Shown piece by piece: positions 1 through 5,181 of a stretch of 5,181 bases of DNA; position 1 is the stretch's first letter, and each line of letters opens with the position of its first letter. The position numbers and the translations under genes were made by a program. The notes beneath the pieces are model-generated. The model did no database searches. It worked only from the letters and a program-made list of their open reading frames with translations, and was not told the origin of the DNA. The DNA is from Actinomycetes bacterium (GTDB taxonomy: Bacteria; Actinomycetota; Acidimicrobiia; Acidimicrobiales; SZUA-35), in NCBI GenBank assembly GCA_024227975.1, contig JAAETV010000792.1, positions 1 to 5,181 on the forward strand, given 5' to 3'.

Positions 1-108
1 CCACACCGGCACCGTGTAGGGCCGCCCGTCCTGGCGCACGGTCGCCACCACGCCCACGTGAGGCTCGGCCAGGAACGTTTCTTGGTCTTCACTCGTCATT
101 CGAGGCAT
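1..108 (-). CDS. PPOX-type split-barrel flavin/F420-dependent protein, N-terminal part (C-terminus beyond left edge)
   Basis: The reverse strand opens with ATG at 108-106 and stays open for 36 codons to the window edge. The peptide starts MPRMTSEDQETFLAEP and continues HVGVVATVRQDGRPYTVPVW. The pattern 'FLxEPxxGxxATxRxDGRPxxxPVW' is the usual N-terminus of the pyridoxamine-5'-phosphate-oxidase-like split-barrel family. In actinobacteria this includes many F420- or FMN-binding reductases (TIGR03618/Rv1155-like). These are cytoplasmic homodimers whose first beta strands help form the cofactor site. The start at 108 is preferred over the in-frame ATG at 99 because AGGA (complement of 117-120) lies 8 nt upstream of it, while the second ATG has no such site. 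The gene is divergent from the AIM24 gene. Only about a quarter of a typical 130-150 aa protein is visible, so cofactor and substrate cannot be assigned; a true PdxH is less likely given this motif. Confidence 0.8.
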   Translation of the reverse strand, partial: MPRMTSEDQETFLAEPHVGVVATVRQDGRPYTVPVW

Positions 109-203
109 GAACCGAATCCTAGGTCTGCGACAAGGGTGGGGTGGCAACAAGATCGGTGGCGGGTGTCGCCGGTCCAGGTCGAGGGAGGAAGTACATTCGA
201 GCC
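109..203. promoter_or_regulatory. Divergent intergenic region between the PPOX-like and AIM24 genes
   Basis: These 95 bp separate two divergent start codons, so promoters for both genes should lie here or overlap the coding starts. The visible signals are ribosome binding sites. On the minus strand AGGA (complement of 117-120) sits 8 nt before the ATG at 108. On the plus strand GGAGGA at 184-189 precedes the ATG at 204 with an unusually long 14-nt gap. I see no convincing -35/-10 pair or operator palindrome on either strand. The promoter role is inferred from gene orientation only. Confidence 0.4.
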
Positions 204-941
204 ATGGACGTCTCGGTACGACATCAACCCGGCTTTGCTGTTGCCCGCATCTCCCTCGACGGTAGTGAAAGCGTTCGAGCCGAAGCGGGCGCACTGATGG
301 CCACCATCCCGGCGGTAAACGTCGAAGCCAAAGCTCAGGGCGGGATCATGAAGTCGCTGAAGCGGGCGGCCCTTGGGGGCGAGTCCTTCTTCATCACTTC
401 ATATACGGCACCGGCCCAAGGAGGCTGGGTCGACGTCGCCGCCTTCCTACCGGGAGACATCAGCGTGGTCGATGTCACCCCCGGCACCGCCTGGTTCGTT
501 CAAAAGGGCTCATGGCTGGCAGGGGCGTCGACCATCGACCTCGACACCAAGTGGGGTGGGTTCAAGAACCTGTTCGGCTCTGAAGGCGGCTTCATTCTCC
601 GAGCCGAAGGCCAGGGGCCGATGGTGTTGTCGGCCTATGGTGCCATCGAAGCCTGGGACCTCGAAGCAGGCCAAACCGTGACCCTCGATACCGGCCACAT
701 GGTGGCCTACTCCGAGGGCATGACGATGGAGATCCGCAAGGTCACGGGCGGGCTGGTCCAGACGTTCAAGAGCGGTGAAGGTCTGGTGTTCGACTTCACC
801 GGACCGGGCCGGCTACTGATCCAGACCCGAAACCCCAATGAATTCCTGGGCTTCATTGCCGCCGCAGTCGGCACCGGCAATTCCGGTAGTAGCTCAGGCT
901 CCGGGCCCGACCTGCTCGGAGGCCTCCTCGGGCGGGACTGA
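204..941 (+). CDS. AIM24 / TIGR00266 family protein
   Basis: This complete 245-aa protein matches the AIM24 (PF01987, TIGR00266) beta-rich fold along its length. Family-like segments in order are: MDVSVRHQPGFAVARI at the N-terminus; AEAGALMAT (26-34); GGIMKSLKRAALGGESFF (46-63); KGSWLAG (101-107); GGFILRAEGQGPMVLSAYG (128-146); DTGHMVAY (162-169); and GEGLVFDFTGPGRLLIQTRN (191-210). No signal peptide or membrane helix is seen, so it is probably cytoplasmic. Bacterial members have no settled biochemical role; the yeast namesake is mitochondrial and affects inner-membrane organisation. The tail (about 222-245) is a Gly/Ser-rich linker ending in DLLGGLLGRD. The ATG at 204 is chosen because the family starts at this residue. 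The frame extends to a GTG at 141, but those extra 21 residues are low-complexity and that start lacks a good ribosome site. A hairpin directly follows the stop, suggesting a separate transcription unit. Confidence 0.9.
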   Translation: MDVSVRHQPGFAVARISLDGSESVRAEAGALMATIPAVNVEAKAQGGIMKSLKRAALGGESFFITSYTAPAQGGWVDVAAFLPGDISVVDVTPGTAWFVQKGSWLAGASTIDLDTKWGGFKNLFGSEGGFILRAEGQGPMVLSAYGAIEAWDLEAGQTVTLDTGHMVAYSEGMTMEIRKVTGGLVQTFKSGEGLVFDFTGPGRLLIQTRNPNEFLGFIAAAVGTGNSGSSSGSGPDLLGGLLGRD

Positions 942-944
942 GCC

Positions 945-963
945 GCAGCTCCGGAGGAGCTGC
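945..963 (+). terminator. Hairpin directly after the AIM24 stop codon, possible terminator
   Basis: GCAGCTCC (945-952), loop GGA, GGAGCTGC (956-963) forms a perfect 8-bp GC-rich stem starting three bases after the TGA at 939-941. The position is ideal for a transcription terminator or a 3'-end stabiliser. There is no U-tract after it (TCTACGAG follows), so it is not a textbook intrinsic terminator. Termination is inferred; the hairpin is seen directly. Confidence 0.45.
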
Positions 964-968
964 TCTAC

Positions 969-990
969 GAGTTTCGGCGGGCCGAAACTC
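969..990. repeat. Perfect 10-bp inverted repeat, second intergenic hairpin
   Basis: GAGTTTCGGC (969-978) and GCCGAAACTC (981-990) are exact reverse complements separated by GG. This gives a 9-bp stem with a 4-nt loop when folded. It lies 5 bp after the first hairpin. Its right arm is also the first ten bases of the direct-repeat unit and recurs exactly at 1023-1032, so the left arm could pair with either copy. It could be a second tandem terminator stem, a protein-binding dyad, or the palindromic end of a dispersed repeat. Confidence 0.6.
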
Positions 991-1094
991 TCTGGGCGTG
1001 GCGCTCGTATGGGGCAGGGCTGGCCGAAACTCCCTCGCTGTCGCGCTCGTATGGGACAGGGCGGGGGCCCTCGCTGTCGCGCTCGTATGGGACA
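981..1094. repeat. Three tandem imperfect copies of a 36-42 bp intergenic repeat
   Basis: Copy 1 (981-1022) and copy 2 (1023-1064) are both 42 bp and agree at 35 of 42 positions. Copy 3 (about 1065-1100) is shortened at its left end. It shares an exact 27-bp block with copy 2: 1032-1058 equals 1068-1094, an offset of 36 bp. The core common to all three is GCGCTCGTATGGG followed by RCA. Copies 1 and 2 begin with GCCGAAACTC; copy 3 lacks that element. The region is not convincingly coding in any frame. It resembles a short dispersed intergenic repeat, but whether it recurs elsewhere cannot be seen here. Function is unknown. Confidence 0.75.
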
Positions 1095-1148
1095 TAGGGG
1101 GGGTGGTAATTCGGGGCGGGGGGCGGGCGGCGTGGTCATACTTGGCTG
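1095..1148 (+). promoter_or_regulatory. G-tract leader and presumed promoter of the ABC exporter operon
   Basis: This stretch contains strand-biased G runs at 1097-1103, 1113-1116, 1118-1123 and 1125-1127, ending about 20 nt before the ATG at 1149. An in-frame TAA at 1107-1109 limits how far upstream the ATPase can start. No Shine-Dalgarno lies 5-12 nt before that ATG; the sequence there is TCATACTTGGCTG. CATACT (1137-1142) matches the -10 consensus at four of six positions and lies 6 nt before the ATG, the arrangement seen for leaderless actinobacterial transcripts. No -35 is apparent. The promoter assignment is inference. Confidence 0.3.
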
Positions 1149-2114
1149 ATGGCGCCTGCCATCGTCACCGACGGCCTGACTCGAACGTTCACCACCGGAC
1201 CCCGCCGGAACCGGCGCACCATCGAGGCGGTCAAAGACCTCAGCTTCGAGGTAGCTCGAGGGGAGCGGCTGGCTTTCATTGGACCGAACGGGGCCGGGAA
1301 GTCGACCTCGATCAAGATGCTGACCGGGATCCTGTGGCCATCAGCGGGCACAGCCCGCGTGTTGGGGCTCGAGCCGTGGACCGAGCGCAAGGCACTGGCC
1401 CGCTCCATCGGCACCCTGTTCGGTCAACGCTCCCAGCTTTGGGCCGAGCTGGCCCCCCGAGCCACCTACCGACTGCTGGGCGCCATCTTCGGACTGTCAG
1501 ACAGCCACCTCGCCACCCGCATCAACGACTTGGGTGAGGTGTTGGAAGCTTCTGAGCTATTCGACCAGCCAGTGCGGACCCTATCTCTCGGTCAGCGGAT
1601 GCGATGCGAGCTTGCGGCCTGCATGCTCCACCAACCGGAGATGCTCGTCCTCGACGAACCGACCATCGGGCTCGACCTGCTCGGCAAGCATCTCTTTCGT
1701 GACCTTCTGATCAGGCTCAATACCGAACTGGGGACGACCGTGTTCCTCACCAGCCATGATGTAGCCGACATCGAGCATGTGGCCGACCGGGCCATCGTCG
1801 TCAACCATGGCTCCCTCATCTACGACGCCTCCGTGACCGCCATGCGCCGCGAACTGCTGGCCGTGAAGCAGGTCGATGTGCACTTTCGCCACGATCTCGA
1901 CCTGAGCGAGGTCAGCGCCACCGTCGGAACCGGGGTGACGGTGGCATTGGAGACCCCCGTCGAGCTACGCCTCGACGTCGACACCTCACGCCGCCCTATC
2001 GGGGAGGTCATCGACCATGTGCTGCGCAACGCCCCAGGACCGGTGGCCGATCTCTCCGTGGTCGACCCGCCGCTGGAGCACGTCATCGGTGAGATCTATC
2101 GGCGGCCGGCATGA
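1149..2114 (+). CDS. ABC-2 type exporter ATP-binding protein (COG4586-like)
   Basis: This complete 321-aa ATPase should power the two permeases encoded immediately downstream. All nucleotide-binding motifs are present: Walker A GPNGAGKST (45-53); Q-loop in FGQRSQLW (91-98, Q93); signature LSLGQ (145-149) followed by RMR; Walker B MLVLDEP (165-171) with catalytic E170; D-loop IGLD (173-176); and switch histidine H203 in TSHD. The LSLGQRMR signature and GQRSQLW Q-loop are typical of the COG4586 subgroup rather than DrrA-like ATPases. Residues about 235-321 form a C-terminal accessory domain. The ATG at 1149 is the only credible start: an in-frame stop lies at 1107 and the next methionine is past Walker A. 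No Shine-Dalgarno is seen, so a leaderless start is possible. The stop overlaps the next start as ATGA. A Synechocystis relative works in methyl-viologen resistance; the substrate here is unknown. Confidence 0.93.
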   Translation: MAPAIVTDGLTRTFTTGPRRNRRTIEAVKDLSFEVARGERLAFIGPNGAGKSTSIKMLTGILWPSAGTARVLGLEPWTERKALARSIGTLFGQRSQLWAELAPRATYRLLGAIFGLSDSHLATRINDLGEVLEASELFDQPVRTLSLGQRMRCELAACMLHQPEMLVLDEPTIGLDLLGKHLFRDLLIRLNTELGTTVFLTSHDVADIEHVADRAIVVNHGSLIYDASVTAMRRELLAVKQVDVHFRHDLDLSEVSATVGTGVTVALETPVELRLDVDTSRRPIGEVIDHVLRNAPGPVADLSVVDPPLEHVIGEIYRRPA

Positions 2115-2896
2115 CGGTGTTCATCCTGATCATCAGGGCCGCTGCCACCTCGGCCCGGCGATTGATCGCCAGCCCATCGGCGCTGGCCACTGTGGCCGTG
2201 TTCTACCTCATGGTCACCATTGTGCTCTCGGGCCTGTGGGCCAGGGCCGCTGAAGGACGGGGCGGCTCCCTGGTCGGCTACTCGGCCGCCGCCCTCATCT
2301 GGTACATCGCCACTTCTGAAGCGGCCGTCAACGGCATACCCATACGCCTGATCGAACAGATCGGGATCGACATCACCTCGGGCCGTATCGAGACGGAGCT
2401 ACTGCGCCCCGCCACCCCCGTCGTCGTCCGTCTCGCCAGTGAAGTTGGAGTCGCCCTGCCCAGGGTCGGAGTGTGCATCGGAGTCGGCTCGGTCTACTGC
2501 CTGGTGGTGGCCGGGCGACCCCCGTCACTCCTGGCCTCGGCCTTGGCCATCCCCGCCTTGATCCTGGCCGTAGTCGGCAATCTGACGGCCCAGCACGCCT
2601 TCGCCAGCGCCGCCTTCTGGTTGGGTGACACCAAGAGCTCATGGTTCCTATACCAGAAGCTCGTGTTCGTACTCGGGGGCATGCTTCTACCACTCGAGAT
2701 CCTGCCCCGACCTCTGGAGATCACGGCCAAGGCACTCCCCTTCGCTGCCTTCTCCTATGCTCCGGCCCGGCTGGCCTCAGGTCATGTCGAGCCATGGTGG
2801 CTGCTGGTCCAAGCCGGCTGGCTGGTGGTGCTCGGGGCCGTGGTATTGAAGACGTTCGCTGCTGGCGAGCGGCGTATGATCCGGGTCGGGGCTTGA
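2111..2896 (+). CDS. ABC-2 family exporter permease, first subunit (COG4587-like, ABC2_membrane_6)
   Basis: This 261-aa hydrophobic protein is probably one half of the membrane channel. Likely helices are at about 23-43, 51-70, 111-135, 141-163, 177-198 and 228-248. Family-like motifs are GRIETELLRP (91-100), the FW pair at 169-170, GGMLLPLEILP (189-199), and LPFAAFSYAP (209-218) followed by ASG. These match the ABC2_membrane_6 (formerly DUF990) permeases encoded next to COG4586 ATPases. Its ATG lies within the ATPase stop (ATGA, 2111-2114), so translation is probably coupled. Its own stop overlaps the next ATG as TGATG. It should pair with the second permease as a heterodimer. Family confidence is high; export direction and substrate are inferred from relatives. 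Confidence 0.9.
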   Translation: MTVFILIIRAAATSARRLIASPSALATVAVFYLMVTIVLSGLWARAAEGRGGSLVGYSAAALIWYIATSEAAVNGIPIRLIEQIGIDITSGRIETELLRPATPVVVRLASEVGVALPRVGVCIGVGSVYCLVVAGRPPSLLASALAIPALILAVVGNLTAQHAFASAAFWLGDTKSSWFLYQKLVFVLGGMLLPLEILPRPLEITAKALPFAAFSYAPARLASGHVEPWWLLVQAGWLVVLGAVVLKTFAAGERRMIRVGA

Positions 2897-3690
2897 TGGC
2901 ACCCAGCCCGGCGCCGCTTGGCCTACGGGCCTTGAGGATGACTTGGGCCACCGCCTGGCTCGAAGCATGGTCGAACAAGCGCGGTTTCTGGACCCAGATC
3001 GGGTTGATGTTCATCAATGACCTGGTCTGGATCGGGTTCTGGGCCATCTTCTTCCGCCGGGTCGGCGACGTGAGAGGGTGGGACCTCGACCAGGTTCTGG
3101 TCCTGTTCGCCTTGTTGACGGTGAGCGCGGGGTTCGTGCTTGGCCTGTTGAACAATGGTCGCCGGATTGCTGAGTTGGCGGCCGAAGGTGGCCTCGACGA
3201 GGCCCTTTCATTGCCGGTACCGACCCTGCCTCATCTGCTGGTGGGAAAGGTCGAGACCCTGTTCGTCGGTGACCTGGTCTTCGGGCTCGTGATCTTCGCC
3301 GCCCTCGGTGACCCGACACCAAAACGAGTCGCCGTGTTCGCCTTCGGGGTCCTGTGCGCCGTCTTGATCATCACCGGTTTCCTGGTGCTGGTGGGGTCAT
3401 TGAGCTTCTACGTCGGGCGCAACGAGAGTGGCGACCTCGGCTTCCAGTCCCTGCTCCTGTTCTCGTCGTACCCGGTCGACATCTTCACCGGCGCCACCAA
3501 GCTCTTCCTCTACGGGGTGATCCCGGCCGGTTTCGTCAGCTCCGTTCCCTCTCGCCTGGTTTCCGACTTCGACCTCCGCTGGGCCCTCGGGGCCCTGCTG
3601 GTCGGGATCGGTTTTGCCGGCGCCGGCTGGCTCAGCTTCAACGCCGGGCTCCGCCGCTACACCAGCGGCTCGGTCTGGACCCAGGGCTAG
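2896..3690 (+). CDS. ABC-2 family exporter permease, second subunit (COG3694-like)
   Basis: The 264-aa product has about six hydrophobic segments: roughly 32-54, 66-86, 120-137, 143-173 (long, perhaps two), 203-219 and 230-252. Recognisable motifs are GGLDEALSLPV (98-108), GDLVFG (125-130), SSYPVDIF (190-197), IPAGFVSSVPSRLV (209-222) and the C-terminal RRYTSGS (254-259). This set is characteristic of COG3694 permeases, the usual partner of COG4587. The ATG at 2896 shares one base with the preceding TGA, which suggests translational re-initiation. The frame is open upstream to 2641, but that part overlaps the first permease out of frame and looks non-coding. It is the last gene of the operon, ending 6 bp from the stop codon of the convergent Ig-repeat gene. 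Confidence 0.9.
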   Translation: MAPSPAPLGLRALRMTWATAWLEAWSNKRGFWTQIGLMFINDLVWIGFWAIFFRRVGDVRGWDLDQVLVLFALLTVSAGFVLGLLNNGRRIAELAAEGGLDEALSLPVPTLPHLLVGKVETLFVGDLVFGLVIFAALGDPTPKRVAVFAFGVLCAVLIITGFLVLVGSLSFYVGRNESGDLGFQSLLLFSSYPVDIFTGATKLFLYGVIPAGFVSSVPSRLVSDFDLRWALGALLVGIGFAGAGWLSFNAGLRRYTSGSVWTQG

Positions 3691-3696
3691 GACCCC

Positions 3697-5181
3697 TCAG
3701 CGGGGAATGTCGACGTAGGCCGAGTCGGATTTGGAGACCGTGGTGTAGTTGCCTCCCCCAATGGTGATGGTGACGGTGCACGTTCCTATGGCTACCCCGA
3801 CAACGGTGGCATTGAGTCCCACCGAATCAATGTCAGCGTTGCAAGCAGCGGAGCTGGAGATCTGAACCACGACCGACGATGTCGGCACATTATGGACGAC
3901 GTCGAACGATCGGGACTCGTCGACCTCCAGATCGTGCCCCAAGTCGAAGGTCAGCGAGGCGGGAATACCACTCACGTTGAGCGAAAGCGACTCCGACGCC
4001 GGATTCCATTGGCTGTCTCCCGACGTCGAGGCGGTGAGTGTGCAGGAGCCGATCGAGTCGCCCTCGATCACCACATAGTGGATCCCGCCCGCGGGGTCTT
4101 CGCCAACGATGGTGCACGGCCCCGACACCGAGGCTGCCATCCCCAGTCCGGAGATGGATTGCACCGTCACGGTCAACCTCTGGCCTACTCGCACATCGCA
4201 CAACTTGCCGCAGTCGAAGCTGAGGTCATCAGCGAGACCTACCACGGTGATCGTTTTCGATGCCGAAGCTGCCTCCGCCTCATTGGTGGCGGGATGGGAG
4301 GCAGTCACCGTGCACGTACCTCGGGCCACGGCCACGACCGAACCATTCCCATTGTCCTGGCAGGCTGATCCGGTGAGCTCGATGGTGATCACGACGCCAG
4401 ACTCGGAGGATGTGGCCGTGATGGTGACCTGGTCGCCGACCGTCATCGATGATGGGGCGTCGATGTCGATGGTCGGTGATCTCTTCGCCTGAACGGTGAG
4501 CGACGCCGACGCACTAGCGGGTGCAAAATCAGCGTTTCCGGCCTGGTCAGCAGTCACGGTGCAAGTACCCGAACCGACGGCGAGGATCTGCGTACCGTCG
4601 ATGCGGCAGACCCCGCTGGGACCGGCGCCAACCACCACCCCGAGCCCAGAGGAGGCCGAAGCCGTTGGCTGGAGTCGCTGGCCGACGAAGGTCGAGGCGG
4701 AGGGAAGGCTCAGGTTCACCGTCTGGAGTTGCTTGACGCCGATCGTGACCGAGTCCGATACGGCGGTATGGCTGGCGTCACCGGGAGTGCCCACAGTCAC
4801 CCGGCAGTCACCGGTCCCCGATCCCGTGGCCACCACGACATCGCCGCCGCTGGTCGTACACGACCCGGTGACTTCGGTGATCGACGGCGCCGGCCCTGAC
4901 GAGACCGACCCGGTGACGGTACGGGTCTCCCCCTCCACCATCTCAGTGGCCGAACCGCCCCCCACTGAGATAGTCAGGGTGGGGGTGGCCTTGGCCACGG
5001 TCACTGTTCTCGACACGGAATCAGCTGGTTCGTAGGTAGTGTCGCCATTCTGGCTGGCCGTCACGGTGCAGCGGCCGGCACTGCCCGGGGTCAGGGTTCG
5101 ATCTTCGAGGCGGCAATCACCATCGGTCAAGGTCAAGCTCACTATCAGCCCTGAACTGGCCGAAGCGCTCAGAGCCTCACC
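3697..5181 (-). CDS. Ig-like repeat protein, probably secreted, C-terminal 494 residues (N-terminus beyond right edge)
   Basis: The frame is open from the right edge to TGA (complement of 3697-3699). The GTG at 5142-5140 lies inside a repeat, and 13 further in-frame codons upstream complete that repeat, so it is not the start. The visible part is six consecutive Ig-like repeats of 82-90 aa where complete. They share the ground plan 'VGxxLxxTASxSSG ... C.I.G ... V..GxCTVTASQxGN..Y.PASxSxxxTV', a well-known bacterial extracellular repeat. Every repeat carries two cysteines 15-24 residues apart. Composition is rich in Ser, Thr, Val and Gly, with few aromatic residues, as in surface or secreted proteins. 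No LPXTG motif, membrane helix or other C-terminal anchor is present; the protein simply ends VDIPR. The signal peptide and any enzymatic or adhesive domain would lie outside the window. A structural or adhesive role is inferred. Confidence 0.88.
   Translation of the reverse strand, partial: GEALSASASSGLIVSLTLTDGDCRLEDRTLTPGSAGRCTVTASQNGDTTYEPADSVSRTVTVAKATPTLTISVGGGSATEMVEGETRTVTGSVSSGPAPSITEVTGSCTTSGGDVVVATGSGTGDCRVTVGTPGDASHTAVSDSVTIGVKQLQTVNLSLPSASTFVGQRLQPTASASSGLGVVVGAGPSGVCRIDGTQILAVGSGTCTVTADQAGNADFAPASASASLTVQAKRSPTIDIDAPSSMTVGDQVTITATSSESGVVITIELTGSACQDNGNGSVVAVARGTCTVTASHPATNEAEAASASKTITVVGLADDLSFDCGKLCDVRVGQRLTVTVQSISGLGMAASVSGPCTIVGEDPAGGIHYVVIEGDSIGSCTLTASTSGDSQWNPASESLSLNVSGIPASLTFDLGHDLEVDESRSFDVVHNVPTSSVVVQISSSAACNADIDSVGLNATVVGVAIGTCTVTITIGGGNYTTVSKSDSAYVDIPR
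3700..5181 (-). repeat. Six tandem Ig-like protein repeats
   Basis: Boundaries read from the translation, in N-to-C order: R1 5181-4990 (partial), R2 4989-4732, R3 4731-4483, R4 4482-4237, R5 4236-3967 and R6 3966-3700. R1 and R3 fit the common consensus best (CTVTASQNGDTTYEPA, CTVTADQAGNADFAPA). R2 and R6 are the most diverged in the 'TASQxGN..Y' element. R5 has an extra cysteine pair, CGKLC, near its start. The copies are far apart in sequence, so they look like an old array rather than a recent expansion. Confidence 0.75.

Noticed and set aside
141..203. GTG start at 141 for the AIM24 protein
   Set aside because: It would add 21 residues with no family similarity and has no well-placed ribosome site; the family N-terminus matches the ATG at 204.
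1032..1094. Possible CRISPR-like repeat-spacer unit
   Set aside because: The exact 27-bp copies are only 9 bp apart, copy 1 is degenerate and the unit length varies. There are no proper spacers and no cas genes.
853..1139. Minus-strand ORFs over the intergenic repeats with recurring HTSATAREFRPA or CPIRARQRG peptides
   Set aside because: Two overlapping frames both give repeats simply because the DNA repeats. Neither has a ribosome site or a recognisable domain, and both overlap the end of the AIM24 gene.
998..1537. Plus-strand 179-codon ORF with a repeated ALVWDRAG-like peptide
   Set aside because: The peptide repeat is a translation of the intergenic DNA repeat. The rest runs out of frame through the well-supported ATPase gene and has shadow-like Arg/Pro/His-rich composition.
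2641..2895. N-terminal extension of the second permease to an upstream ATG
   Set aside because: The extension overlaps the first permease in another frame and gives a Pro/Arg/Gly-rich sequence unlike the family. The ATG at 2896 has the classic TGATG overlap and the family start.
3693..3705. CCCC-TCAGC-GGGG stem at the convergent junction as a bidirectional terminator
   Set aside because: The stem is only 4 bp, has no T-run on either strand, and includes the stop codon of the Ig-repeat gene; too weak to call.
4496..5035. Plus-strand 179-codon ORF opposite the Ig-repeat gene
   Set aside because: It is an antisense shadow. The minus-strand frame shows clear repeats with conserved cysteines, while this frame has no domain and no ribosome site.

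Overview
The window looks like chromosomal DNA from a high-GC actinobacterium. GC-rich third codon positions, GTG starts, and an AIM24-family gene next to a probable F420/flavin-dependent oxidoreductase fit that group. An Acidimicrobiia-like lineage is my guess; it comes from general protein character and is not proven. No rRNA, tRNA, IS element, phage gene or CRISPR array is visible.

Layout, left to right. (1) 1-108, minus strand: the first 36 codons of a pyridoxamine-5'-phosphate-oxidase-like (split-barrel) protein running off the left edge. (2) 109-203: a short divergent intergenic region. (3) 204-941, plus: a complete AIM24/TIGR00266-type protein of 245 aa. (4) 942-1148: a structured non-coding gap. 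It holds a hairpin right after the stop codon, a second perfect inverted repeat, about three copies of a 36-42 bp direct repeat, and a very G-rich tract just before the next gene. (5) 1149-3690, plus: a tight three-gene operon with overlapping stop/start codons (ATGA, then TGATG). It encodes a complete ABC-2-type exporter: one ATPase and two different six-helix-type permeases, matching the COG4586/COG4587/COG3694 trio whose characterised relatives include the cyanobacterial methyl-viologen (paraquat) exporter. (6) 3697-5181, minus: the C-terminal 494 residues of a probably secreted protein made of six consecutive Ig-like repeats. It converges on the exporter operon with only 6 bp between the stop codons and runs off the right edge.

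How the genes work together. The ATPase and two permeases almost certainly form one inner-membrane complex, with the ATPase powering export through a permease heterodimer; the substrate cannot be read from sequence. The AIM24 gene is co-directional but separated by hairpins and repeats, so it is probably its own transcription unit. The Ig-repeat gene is convergent and need not be functionally linked.

The coding content belongs to known families. The least explained part is the 942-1148 intergenic region (repeats, hairpins, G-tracts, and a downstream gene with no Shine-Dalgarno). The paired-cysteine pattern in the Ig repeats is next. I did not find convincing evidence of a wholly new system.
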